Positions 51,909 to 59,274 of a stretch of 64,000 nt of DNA are shown here, piece by piece. Positions within the stretch are counted from its first letter, which is position 1. Every line of letters starts with the position of its first letter. Origin of the DNA: an uncultured Collinsella sp. (lineage in GTDB: Bacteria; Actinomycetota; Coriobacteriia; Coriobacteriales; Coriobacteriaceae); the NCBI GenBank assembly GCA_900540895.1, contig UQHV01000008.1, forward strand, positions 1 to 64,000. The letters are read 5' to 3'. The notes under the pieces are model-generated. The model saw only the letters and a program-made list of their open reading frames with translations. It was not told the origin of the DNA and made no database searches. Made by a program: the position numbers and the translations under genes.

Positions 51909-53759
51909 ATGATTAATAGCGTAGAGGACCCAACGGTTGCCAATATTCTGTCGACCGATATGCTAAAAATCTATGACATTCCTCGTTACCAGCGCGAATA
52001 CACTTGGAATCAGCGCGACTGGGCGAATCTCTATGATGATATCACCCAAAACGACGCTGGCTACTTCCTGGGCTCGTTTATTGTCGTGAACGGGACTGTG
52101 GATTCCAAGAGGGATACCATTCACTATGAAGTTATCGATGGCCAGCAACGTCTGACGACGCTCAGCCTTTTCCTTGCCGCTGTCTATGCTCGCATCATGG
52201 AACATAAGGATTCTATCGATGACGACATGATGTTGGACGATATCCGACCCCTGCGCAATCGTCTGATCTTGAAATCTGACAAGTCAAAGACACGTGTTAT
52301 TCCTCAGGTCCAGAATCATAACCTTGAGGATTACCGCTGGATCTTGAAGGAGCATATCGGCCTAGATGCGGTTATGCAAAAGCCGAAGTTCCTCGGTCTG
52401 AGAAAGATGTCTAAGGCATTCAACTATTTTTACGATCGACTGGGTGAGGACGTTGAGGGCAGGAACGGAATTGAGTGCGTTCGCTGCCTGCTTGATATCT
52501 GCAGGTTGGTGTGCTCGGCGGTCGTGGTTCAGATTACCGTCGATAGCCATGCTGACGCCTACACCTTGTTCGCGTCCCTTAACAACCGTGGTGTTCCCTT
52601 GAGCGCCGTCGACCTCATCAAGAACATGCTTCTTGGCAAGGTTGCCGGGGTGGATGACGAGCGGCTCGACTATTACTTTGAGCGCTGGCAGGAAGTGCTC
52701 CACAATCTCGGCGATGACTACAAGACGCAGGAGCGCTTCTTCCGCCAGAACTACGACGCCTTCCGCCGGGAGGTGAACAAGCCATTTATCGGCGAATCTG
52801 GTTCCCAACTCCCTCTCGGTTCTGTTGCCACGCGTTCCAACCTTCTGAAAATCTACGAGAAGCGGATGGAATCTGATGACGGCGCCCTTAAGGTGTTGGA
52901 CGAGTTGACCGAGAATTCCGCACTCTACTCGAAGATCATTGGGCTCGATCAAGAGAGCCCGGATTCCGAGCTTTCGCATCAGCTTTTGGAGCTTTCGAGA
53001 GCGCAGGGCGTCGCATCTTACCTGATGCTGCTGTTCCTCTTCAAGAAACAGGACCAGTTGGAGCTAAAAGATGAAACCCTCGCGCTTCTTGTTAAGCTCC
53101 TCGTCTGCTTCTTTGTTCGACGCAGCCTCACCGATACGCCTCCCACACGTGACCTAGAGAGACTCTTCATCAGTATTTGCGAGAGCCTCGAAAGCGAGGG
53201 CCTCAAGGGCATTGCAGCCGCGGAGTACATCAAGAAGCGCCTCGTCGACGTGTCTGCCAGTGACGCTTCCTTCAAAGAACGTCTTGAGGGGCCGATTTAC
53301 GACGTCAATCCCGATATGACGCGCTACATCCTTACTGTCATTGCATCTCCGAGCGTTACGAAAGAGATGAAGCCACTTTGGGAACGATACGCCTCCGGAA
53401 ACTACGTCTGGACAATCGAGCACATCTTCCCTCAGGGCAAGAACATTCCAGATGAATGGGTGAAGATGGTTGCGGACGGCGACATGTCTAAGGCGATTGA
53501 GGTGCAGGAGAAACAGGTCCACACGCTTGGAAATCTAACCATTACCGGGTATAACTCAAAGCTGAGCAACATGCCCTTTGTGACCAAGCGAGACCGCAAG
53601 GATGTCAACGGGGCGAATGTCGGATACCGCAACGGGTTGAACCTGAACGACGAGTTGGTAAACACGGATACCTGGACTAGCGAGCAGATTCAGGAGCGCA
53701 CAGACAAGCTCGTTGGACTCACTTTGAAAGCTTTTGACTTTGACGAGATTGAGTTCTAG
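51909..53759 (+). CDS. DUF262-DUF1524 (GmrSD/SspE-like) HNH nuclease, probable anti-phage protein
   Basis: 616 residues. The N-terminal DUF262 domain has YDIPRYQREYTWNQRDW, DGQQRLTTLSLF (from residue ~77) and FASLNNRGVPLSAVDLIKN. The C-terminal DUF1524 HNH-type region has WTIEHIFPQG (residue ~502) and HTLGNLTITGYNSKLSN. This pair is found in type IV restriction enzymes (GmrSD, BrxU) and SspE, which use NTP and cut modified DNA; that role is inferred. No partner modification gene is seen. ATG 51909 follows GAAAGGACTCATA. Base composition is lower in GC than neighbours. Confidence 0.85.
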   Translation: MINSVEDPTVANILSTDMLKIYDIPRYQREYTWNQRDWANLYDDITQNDAGYFLGSFIVVNGTVDSKRDTIHYEVIDGQQRLTTLSLFLAAVYARIMEHKDSIDDDMMLDDIRPLRNRLILKSDKSKTRVIPQVQNHNLEDYRWILKEHIGLDAVMQKPKFLGLRKMSKAFNYFYDRLGEDVEGRNGIECVRCLLDICRLVCSAVVVQITVDSHADAYTLFASLNNRGVPLSAVDLIKNMLLGKVAGVDDERLDYYFERWQEVLHNLGDDYKTQERFFRQNYDAFRREVNKPFIGESGSQLPLGSVATRSNLLKIYEKRMESDDGALKVLDELTENSALYSKIIGLDQESPDSELSHQLLELSRAQGVASYLMLLFLFKKQDQLELKDETLALLVKLLVCFFVRRSLTDTPPTRDLERLFISICESLESEGLKGIAAAEYIKKRLVDVSASDASFKERLEGPIYDVNPDMTRYILTVIASPSVTKEMKPLWERYASGNYVWTIEHIFPQGKNIPDEWVKMVADGDMSKAIEVQEKQVHTLGNLTITGYNSKLSNMPFVTKRDRKDVNGANVGYRNGLNLNDELVNTDTWTSEQIQERTDKLVGLTLKAFDFDEIEF

Positions 53760-53805
53760 TGACCGCCAGCCAATATCTTGGGGACATTCGGCCCAAACGA
53801 TTCAA

Positions 53806-54020
53806 TCTCAATCTGTAACATCTAGACCGGTATTTCTCTTCAAGCTGTTACAGATCGAGATGTTAAGACGGGATGGCCGATAAAATCTCGATCTGTAACA
53901 CGAAGAGGCTGAAAATCGTTCTAGCTGTTACAGAATGAGACGTAAGCTGGGGCCTCTGCGTAATATCTCGATCTGTAACAGATAGGGGAGAAAATGCTCT
54001 CTAAATGTTACAGATTGAGA
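53806..54020. repeat. Alternating-orientation repeat array A: six 15-bp repeats with exact 25-bp spacing
   Basis: TCTC(A/G)ATCTGTAACA occurs forward at 53806, 53886 and 53966 and inverted at 53846, 53926 and 54006. Every spacer is 25 bp, so the period is 40 bp, or 80 bp per inverted pair. Variation is confined to the fifth and sixth bases. Spacers inside pairs resemble each other (AAAATCGTTC-like) while those between pairs are less alike. No ORF crosses it. A second array is at 60508. Confidence 0.85.
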
Positions 54021-54072
54021 CAAAGGCCGGACCGGTCAGTCATCCTGGTCGAGCGAGGATTATCGGACATAC

Positions 54073-54165
54073 GAGCGTGGAAAATCTCCCGCCTAGTTAA
54101 TGAGCGTGGATAATCTGCCACTTTGGACTCGATGGCACGCCAAAAGTGGGAGATTATCCACGCTC
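54073..54165. repeat. GAGCGTGGATAATCT palindromic repeats
   Basis: Direct copies at 54073 (GAGCGTGGAAAATCTCCC) and 54102 (GAGCGTGGATAATCTGCC), and an inverted copy (54140-54165) with GGGAGATTATCCACGCTC. The last two form a hairpin. From 54166 to 54401 nothing is recognised. Confidence 0.75.
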
Positions 54166-54401
54166 GATTTTGCCTGGGAAGAGCAATCTTTTGTCTGGGA
54201 AGCCCGATCTCAACCTATATATAGGTGCAAATGAGTCGTTATCGAAGTAATATTCTGCAGGCTCACTCCACTACGCCAAAGTGTTCCCTCGGGAAATGTC
54301 ACCGCTATATGCAAATTCACCGTCCTTCATATCCAAACTCAGCAAAACCGCAGGTCAAAGGTATATAGATACGCCCGGCCCCGTGTATCTAGAGGTTTTC
54401 G

Positions 54402-54431
54402 TTGACAGCCCCCAAGGTGGCATCGTATTAT
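54402..54431 (+). promoter_or_regulatory. Strong promoter of the tRNA-Tyr/Thr/Met and tuf unit
   Basis: TTGACA (54402-54407), 18-bp spacer, TATTAT (54426-54431). The preceding GAGGTTTTC block also precedes the rpmG promoter at 56233. Confidence 0.8.
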
Positions 54432-54493
54432 CTTCTTCGTTCGCGGGGGCGGCGGTCCAAAAGACCAAAGGACCTGCGGATACTTGAACGATT

Positions 54494-54575
54494 GGGAGTT
54501 TGCCCGAGTGGTTAATGGGGACGGGCTGTAAACCCGTTGGCTCTGCCTACATAGGTTCGAATCCTATAGCTCCCA
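54494..54575 (+). tRNA. tRNA-Tyr (anticodon GTA)
   Basis: Class II tRNA: acceptor GGGAGTT/AGCTCCC, anticodon loop CTGTAAA, long variable arm (TTGGCTCTGCCTACAT), T-arm with TTCGAAT. CCA is not fully encoded (CCC follows). Confidence 0.96.
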
Positions 54576-54585
54576 CCCGTCAAGT

Positions 54586-54661
54586 GCCTGTATAGCTCAG
54601 TCGGTAGAGCACTTCGTTGGTAACGAAGAGGTCACCAGTTCAAGTCTGGTTGCAGGCTCCA
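54586..54661 (+). tRNA. tRNA-Thr (anticodon GGT)
   Basis: 76 nt: acceptor GCCTGTA/TGCAGGC, anticodon arm CTTCG-TTGGTAA-CGAAG, T-loop TTCAAGT, CCA encoded. 10 bp after tRNA-Tyr. Confidence 0.97.
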
Positions 54662-54664
54662 TCC

Positions 54665-54741
54665 GGCGGTGTAGCTCAGTTGGTTAGAGCACACGGTTCA
54701 TACCCGTGGCGTCACTGGTTCGAATCCAGTCACCGCTACCA
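54665..54741 (+). tRNA. tRNA-Met (anticodon CAT, elongator type)
   Basis: 77 nt: acceptor GGCGGTG/CACCGCT, anticodon arm CACGG-TTCATAC-CCGTG, T-arm CTGG-TTCGAAT-CCAG, CCA encoded. It lacks the initiator C1-A72 mismatch. Confidence 0.95.
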
Positions 54742-54837
54742 TAGGTAACACGGTGGCTTCTCAATAGTATGTTGAGAGGCCACTATGGTATAAAGGCAAA
54801 GTCCCGTCCGGGGACGACCTGTTAAGAGGAGGGCTTT

Positions 54838-56028
54838 ATGGCCAAAGAGAAGTTTGAGCGCACTAAGCCGCATGTTAACATCGGCACCATTGGTCACGTC
54901 GACCACGGCAAGACCACGCTGACCGCTGCCATCACCAAGGTTCTCTCCGAGACCGAGGGCTGCAAGGCTGACTTCACTGCGTTCGAGAACATCGACAAGG
55001 CTCCCGAGGAGCGCGAGCGCGGCATTACGATTTCCGTCTCCCACGTTGAGTACGAGACCGCTGCCCGTCACTACGCTCACGTTGACTGCCCGGGCCACGC
55101 TGACTACATCAAGAACATGATCACCGGCGCTGCTCAGATGGACGGCGCTATCCTGGTCATCGCTGCTACCGACGGCCCCATGGCTCAGACCCGCGAGCAC
55201 ATCCTGCTCGCCCGTCAGGTCGGCGTTCCCTACATCGTCGTCTTCCTGAACAAGTGCGACATGGTCGACGATGACGAGCTCATCGACCTCGTCGAGATGG
55301 AGACCCGTGAGCTCCTCTCCGAGTACGATTTCCCCGGCGACGACATCCCCGTCATCCGTGGCTCCGCTCTGGGCGCTCTCGAGGGCGACGCCAAGTGGAT
55401 GGACGCCATTCGCGAGCTCATGAAGGCCGTCGACGAGTACATCCCGACGCCTGCTCGTAACAACGACCTCCCGTTCCTGATGGCCGTTGAGGACGTTATG
55501 ACCATCTCCGGCCGTGGTACCGTTGCTACTGGCCGTGTCGAGCGCGGTGAGCTCAAGCTCAACGAGCCCGTCGAGATCGTCGGCATCAAGGATACCCAGA
55601 ACACCGTCGTTACCGGTATCGAGATGTTCCGTAAGTCCATGGACTTCTGCGAGGCTGGCGACAACGTCGGTCTGCTGCTCCGCGGCATCAAGCGCGAGGA
55701 CATCGAGCGCGGCCAGGTTCTCTGCAAGCCCGGTTCGGTTACCCCGCACACCAAGTTCACCGGCGAGATCTACGTTCTGACCAAGGAGGAGGGCGGCCGT
55801 CACACCCCGTTCTTCGATGGTTATCGTCCTCAGTTCTACTTCCGTACCACCGACGTTACCGGTACGGTCAAGCTCCCCGAGGGCACCGAGATGGCTATGC
55901 CTGGTGACCACATCACCATCGAGGGCGACCTCATCCACCCGATCGCCATGGAGGAGGGCCTGCGCTTCGCTATCCGCGAGGGTGGCCACACCGTCGGTTC
56001 GGGCATCGTCTCCACGATCATTGAGTAA
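54838..56028 (+). CDS. tuf: Elongation factor Tu
   Basis: 396 residues, the usual length. It delivers aminoacyl-tRNA to the ribosome as a GTPase. GHVDHGKT (G1), the switch region RERGITIS, DCPGHADY (G3), NKCDMVDD (G4) and SALGALEG (G5) are all present, with the C-terminal IREGGHTVGSGIVSTI. Very strong codon bias. It follows three tRNA genes and probably shares their promoter. A hairpin (GTGGCTTCTCAA...TTGAGAGGCCAC, 54752-54783) lies in the leader; AGAGGAGGG is the ribosome site. Confidence 0.98.
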   Translation: MAKEKFERTKPHVNIGTIGHVDHGKTTLTAAITKVLSETEGCKADFTAFENIDKAPEERERGITISVSHVEYETAARHYAHVDCPGHADYIKNMITGAAQMDGAILVIAATDGPMAQTREHILLARQVGVPYIVVFLNKCDMVDDDELIDLVEMETRELLSEYDFPGDDIPVIRGSALGALEGDAKWMDAIRELMKAVDEYIPTPARNNDLPFLMAVEDVMTISGRGTVATGRVERGELKLNEPVEIVGIKDTQNTVVTGIEMFRKSMDFCEAGDNVGLLLRGIKREDIERGQVLCKPGSVTPHTKFTGEIYVLTKEEGGRHTPFFDGYRPQFYFRTTDVTGTVKLPEGTEMAMPGDHITIEGDLIHPIAMEEGLRFAIREGGHTVGSGIVSTIIE

Positions 56029-56055
56029 ATTAGCTCTTTGATATAGCTGACTTAG

Positions 56056-56090
56056 AGAACCCGGCACTTATATGGGTGCCGGGTTCTTTT
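56056..56090 (+). terminator. Intrinsic terminator of tuf
   Basis: AGAACCCGGCAC-N8-GTGCCGGGTTCT followed by TTTT. Confidence 0.95.
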
Positions 56091-56232
56091 CTGCAATGGA
56101 TATTGAGCCGTTGCTGGTGTCGAGAGGATCGATAATGGTCCTGGATGCACCGTCGATTAGTTCTCGATGGCTTCATTGATGTGTTCCAAATATGAATGGA
56201 TCCACCGAGAACCAATTGACTCGAGGTTTTCA

Positions 56233-56262
56233 TTGACAGCACTTACATAGAGCTGATAAAGT
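56233..56262 (+). promoter_or_regulatory. Promoter of rpmG-tRNA-Trp-secE-nusG unit
   Basis: TTGACA (56233-56238), 18-bp spacer, TAAAGT (56257-56262). Confidence 0.75.
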
Positions 56263-56307
56263 ACCATCTCGTGCCCGTACGGGGCGGATATGAAAGGTTC
56301 AGGATAC

Positions 56308-56457
56308 ATGCGTACTCTAGTTACTCTTGCGTGCACTGAGTGCAAGCGCCGCAACTATACGACCACCAAGAACAAGGCGAACATGCCTGATCGTATGGAG
56401 ATCAAGAAGTATTGCCCCTGGTGCCGTCATCACACGCTGCACAAAGAGACTCGCTAG
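56308..56457 (+). CDS. rpmG: 50S ribosomal protein L33
   Basis: A 49-residue protein, MRTLVTLACTECKRRNYTTT at the start and CPWCRHHTLHKETR at the end. The four cysteines (CTEC and CPWC) mark the zinc-binding C+ form of L33. GAAAGGTTCAGGAT precedes the ATG. The gene lies at the usual place, upstream of tRNA-Trp, secE and nusG. Confidence 0.97.
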   Translation: MRTLVTLACTECKRRNYTTTKNKANMPDRMEIKKYCPWCRHHTLHKETR

Positions 56458-56470
56458 TCTCTAGTCACAT

Positions 56471-56546
56471 ACGCCAGTAGTTCAATTGGTAGAGCATCGG
56501 TCTCCAAAACCGAGTGTTGAGGGTTCGAGTCCTTCCTGGCGTGCCA
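56471..56546 (+). tRNA. tRNA-Trp (anticodon CCA)
   Basis: 76 nt: acceptor ACGCCAG/CTGGCGT, anticodon loop CTCCAAA, T-loop TTCGAGT, discriminator G and encoded CCA. Confidence 0.96.
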
Positions 56547-56555
56547 GTCATTATT

Positions 56556-56583
56556 CCGTAAGCTCCCAATTGGGGGCTTACGG
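56556..56583 (+). terminator. Hairpin between tRNA-Trp and secE
   Basis: CCGTAAGCTCCC-AATT-GGGGGCTTACGG followed by TTT; partial terminator or processing hairpin. Confidence 0.65.
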
Positions 56584-56622
56584 TTTACTCATGTATAAGC
56601 GCATTGCGCGGAGGTAACCCAA

Positions 56623-56961
56623 ATGGCCAACAAGAAGAACAAGAAGAAGGCTCAGCAGCCGGCACCTGCCAACAACGCTGCCGCCAACTCCAAGGTTGAG
56701 GCCAAGAAGGCCGTTGCCAAGAAGAACGAGAAGGCTGCGAAGTCCAAGAAGAACGAGAAGCCTGGTTTCTTCGCCCGCACCAAGAAGTATTTCGCTTCGG
56801 TCAAGTCCGAGATGAAGCGTGTCACGTGGCCCGATAAGAAGGAGCTCGTGAACTACTCGGTCGTCGTTTGCGCTTCTCTGATCGTCGTCGGCGTCGTCAT
56901 CGCTCTGCTCGATGTTGGCTTTGGCGAGGCTCTTGCTCTGTTCTCTGGATTGAGGGGCTAA
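56623..56961 (+). CDS. secE: Preprotein translocase subunit SecE
   Basis: 112 residues. The first ~55 are Lys/Ala/Asn-rich and probably disordered; the conserved part (YFASVKSEMKRVTWPDKKELVNYS) leads into a single membrane helix. It clamps SecY. The GGAGGTAACCC ribosome site precedes the ATG. nusG starts 3 bp after. Confidence 0.95.
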   Translation: MANKKNKKKAQQPAPANNAAANSKVEAKKAVAKKNEKAAKSKKNEKPGFFARTKKYFASVKSEMKRVTWPDKKELVNYSVVVCASLIVVGVVIALLDVGFGEALALFSGLRG

Positions 56962-56964
56962 ACC

Positions 56965-57501
56965 ATGTCTAAGCGTTGGTACGTCGTTCACACTTACTCT
57001 GGATACGAGAACCGCGTTAAGTCCGATCTCGAGCATCGCATCGAGACTATGGGCATGCAGGACCGTATCTTTGATATCGAGATTCCTATGGAGCGCGTCA
57101 CCGAGATTAAAGAGGGTGGCAAGCGTGAGACCAAGGATTCCAAGATCTTCCCGGGTTATGTCCTGGTCCGCATGGAGATGGATGACGATGCATGGACGTG
57201 TGTTCGCAACACGCCCGGCGTCACCGGTTTCCTGGGCGGCAACGGCAAGCCCGCTCCGCTTTCCCGCGACGAGTACAATAAGATGACTCGTCGTCCCGGT
57301 AAGGGCGATTCGCCCAAGCGCACCTCGGTTGATATTGAGGTCGGCACGTCCGTCCGCGTCACCGATGGCCCGCTTACCGACTTTGATGGCAAGGTCTCCG
57401 AGGTTAACACCGAGGCTGGCAAGCTCAAGGTCACGCTGATGATCTTTGGCCGCGAGACGCCGGTTGAGCTCGACTTTAACCAGGTCGCTGTCATCGCTTA
57501 A
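56965..57501 (+). CDS. nusG: Transcription antitermination/elongation factor NusG
   Basis: 178 residues. The NGN domain starts KRWYVVHTYSGYENRVKSDLEHR and includes KIFPGYVLVRMEMDD; the C-terminal KOW domain has VRVTDGPLTDFDGKVSEVN. It joins RNA polymerase to the ribosome or Rho. Conserved secE-nusG-rplK-rplA order. Confidence 0.97.
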   Translation: MSKRWYVVHTYSGYENRVKSDLEHRIETMGMQDRIFDIEIPMERVTEIKEGGKRETKDSKIFPGYVLVRMEMDDDAWTCVRNTPGVTGFLGGNGKPAPLSRDEYNKMTRRPGKGDSPKRTSVDIEVGTSVRVTDGPLTDFDGKVSEVNTEAGKLKVTLMIFGRETPVELDFNQVAVIA

Positions 57502-57621
57502 GTTTTCGTCCGTTCGCGCGAGCGTGCTTCTTCTGTGACTGCTCATCTCAGGAGTGCTTCTAACACGTGCGTGCTTACGATATAGCAAGTACTTCACACT
57601 CGTGATTCGAAAGGAATGACC

Positions 57622-58050
57622 ATGGCTGAGAAGAAGGTTGCCAACGTCATTAAGCTCCAGATTCCTGCTGGTGCAGCTAACCCCGCTCCTCCCGTCGGCC
57701 CCGCCCTGGGTGCTGCTGGCGTGAACATCATGCAGTTCTGCCAGGCCTTTAACGCCGAGACGCAGGACAAGAAGGGCGACATTATCCCCGTTGAGATCTC
57801 TGTCTACGAGGACAAGTCCTTCTCCTTCATCACCAAGACCCCGCCGGCGGCTCACCTCATCAAGAAGGAGCTGAACCTCAAGTCTGGTTCCGCTAAGCCG
57901 CAGGCCGACAAGGTTGGTCAGCTCTCCCAGGAGCAGCTCACCAAGATCGCCGAGATCAAGATGCCGGACCTCAATGCCAACGACATTGACGCCGCCAAGA
58001 AGATCATCGCCGGTACCGCCCGCTCCATGGGCGTCACCATCGCTGAGTAG
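57622..58050 (+). CDS. rplK: 50S ribosomal protein L11
   Basis: 142 residues. IKLQIPAGAANPAPPVGPALG is the proline-rich N-terminal family mark, and the RNA-binding C-terminal domain ends GTARSMGVTI. The ATG at 57622 has AAAGGAATGACC at proper distance; the ATG at 57616 is too close to it. Confidence 0.97.
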   Translation: MAEKKVANVIKLQIPAGAANPAPPVGPALGAAGVNIMQFCQAFNAETQDKKGDIIPVEISVYEDKSFSFITKTPPAAHLIKKELNLKSGSAKPQADKVGQLSQEQLTKIAEIKMPDLNANDIDAAKKIIAGTARSMGVTIAE

Positions 58051-58068
58051 CGATTTCTTTAGGTAATG

Positions 58069-58094
58069 ACGGGTGCTCCGATCGGGGCGCCCGT
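58069..58094 (+). promoter_or_regulatory. Palindrome between rplK and rplA
   Basis: A near-perfect 26-bp hairpin (arms ACGGGTGCTCC/GGGGCGCCCGT, pairing with G-U allowed). It could be a processing or L1-feedback structure; there is no U-run. Confidence 0.5.
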
Positions 58095-58167
58095 TATATG
58101 TGTGCAATAGGGCACACGATACGATGTGGGAGGGCATAAGCCCGTTTAACCACAGGAGGTAATGCAC

Positions 58168-58875
58168 ATGGCTAAGCATGGTAAGAGCTATAACGCCGCT
58201 GCCGAGAAGATCGACCGCGCAGCGCTCTACACCCCCCTTCAGGCTGCCAAGCTCATCAAGGAGCTCGACACCGCCAAGTTCGACGAGACCGTCGAGGCCC
58301 ACTTCCGTCTGGGCATCGATACTCGTAAGGCTGACCAGAACATCCGTGGTTCCATCTCCCTGCCCCACGGCACCGGCAAGACCGTTCGTGTTGCCGTCTT
58401 CGCTGAGGGCGAGAAGGCTCGCGAGGCCGAGGCTGCCGGCGCCGACATCATCGGTTCCGACGAGCTCGTTGCCCAGATCCAGAAGGGCGAGATCAACTTC
58501 GACGCCGCTATCGCTACGCCGAACATGATGGCCAAGGTCGGCCGCATCGGTAAGATCCTTGGTCCCCGTGGCCTCATGCCGAACCCCAAGCTCGGCACCG
58601 TGACCATGGACGTCGCCAAGATGGTCTCCGAGCTCAAGGCCGGTCGCGTTGAGTATCGCGCCGATCGCTACGGCATCTGCCACGTGCCCCTGGGCAAGAA
58701 GTCTTTCTCTGAGCAGCAGCTCGTCGAGAACTACGCTGCCCTGTACACCGAGATCCTGCGCGTCAAGCCCTCTTCTGCTAAGGGCAAGTACGTCAAGTCC
58801 ATCTCCGTGTCTTCCACCATGGGCCCTGGCGTCAAGGTCGATCCCGCTGTCCAGCGCGACTTCCTGGCTGAGTAA
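58168..58875 (+). CDS. rplA: 50S ribosomal protein L1
   Basis: 235 residues. It forms the mobile stalk at the E site and often represses its own operon. GKSYNAAAEKIDR, the PHGTGKTVRVAVFAEG block and RGLMPNPKLGTVT are intact. ATG 58168 follows AGGAGGTAATGCAC. rplJ and rplL do not follow; a terminator ends the unit. Confidence 0.97.
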   Translation: MAKHGKSYNAAAEKIDRAALYTPLQAAKLIKELDTAKFDETVEAHFRLGIDTRKADQNIRGSISLPHGTGKTVRVAVFAEGEKAREAEAAGADIIGSDELVAQIQKGEINFDAAIATPNMMAKVGRIGKILGPRGLMPNPKLGTVTMDVAKMVSELKAGRVEYRADRYGICHVPLGKKSFSEQQLVENYAALYTEILRVKPSSAKGKYVKSISVSSTMGPGVKVDPAVQRDFLAE

Positions 58876-58913
58876 CTAACAGTTACTGCCTGAGCAAAGC
58901 AAGCATTGCTAAA

Positions 58914-58955
58914 GAAACCCGGTTCTGCCACACGCAGGGCCGGGTTTCTTGCTTT
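58914..58955 (+). terminator. Intrinsic terminator of rplA
   Basis: AAACCCGG-N17-CCGGGTTT followed by CTTGCTTTT. Confidence 0.88.
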
Positions 58956-58965
58956 TGAGTCAACG

Positions 58966-59004
58966 AAACCACCACGAAGGGGACAGGCACCCTTGTGGTG
59001 GTTT
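58966..59004. repeat. GGGACAGG-loop hairpin repeat, copy 3
   Basis: Arms AAACCACCACGAAGG and CCTTGTGGTGGTTT around GGACAGGCAC. Confidence 0.78.
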
Positions 59005-59007
59005 TAC

Positions 59008-59036
59008 TTGTGTTGTACTTTAGCGCGATGTAGTAC
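59008..59036 (+). promoter_or_regulatory. Candidate promoter of the leucine leader
   Basis: TTGTGT (59008-59013), 17 bp, TAGTAC (59031-59036), 26 bp before the leader peptide. Confidence 0.45.
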
Positions 59037-59061
59037 TACCCGAGGCCGAAGGGAGCCCAAC

Positions 59062-59121
59062 ATGTTTAAGAACACGCAACAGCTCCTAGGCCTAGCGCTA
59101 CTAGATTGGATAGCGCGCTAG
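59062..59121 (+). CDS. leuL: Leucine-rich leader peptide (attenuator, leuL-like)
   Basis: A 19-residue ORF, MFKNTQQLLGLALLDWIAR, with AAGGGAG six bases ahead of its ATG. Five of the 19 residues are leucine, encoded by CTC and four CTA, the rare codon classically used in leucine attenuators. The codons lie in a hairpin with perfect arms CCTAGCGC/GCGCTAGG. A terminator-like stem with T5 (59149-59206) follows. Below it lies the wrecked leuA. It should have coupled leucyl-tRNA supply to leuA transcription. Whether it is still translated is unknown. Confidence 0.75.
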   Translation: MFKNTQQLLGLALLDWIAR

Positions 59122-59148
59122 GGTTGTAATCTCGCTATAACGATTTAT

Positions 59149-59206
59149 TATACCCGGGTGCGCTATCGTCTGCCGCTTTCAGGCGTGATGAGCGACACGG
59201 GTATTT
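59149..59206 (+). terminator. Attenuator terminator of the leucine leader
   Basis: ATACCCG-GTG-GCT pairs with AGC-CAC-GGGTAT across about 20 nt, followed by TTTTT. Confidence 0.6.
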
Positions 59207-59274
59207 TTCTATCTCTAGGCCTTCTCTCTCTCCTGAAAGCCATCTGTCATAAAACGGTCAATCAGGAGGAACAT

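Noticed and set aside
53806..54020. CRISPR array
   Set aside because: Repeats alternate in orientation, are only 15 bp, spacers inside pairs are related to each other, and no cas gene is present.
54281..54487. 68-residue ORF before tRNA-Tyr
   Set aside because: It overlaps the strong promoter of the tRNA unit, lacks a ribosome site and shows no family pattern.
56578..58683. 701-residue minus-strand ORF across secE-nusG-rplK
   Set aside because: Spans several supported + strand genes antisense; no domain.
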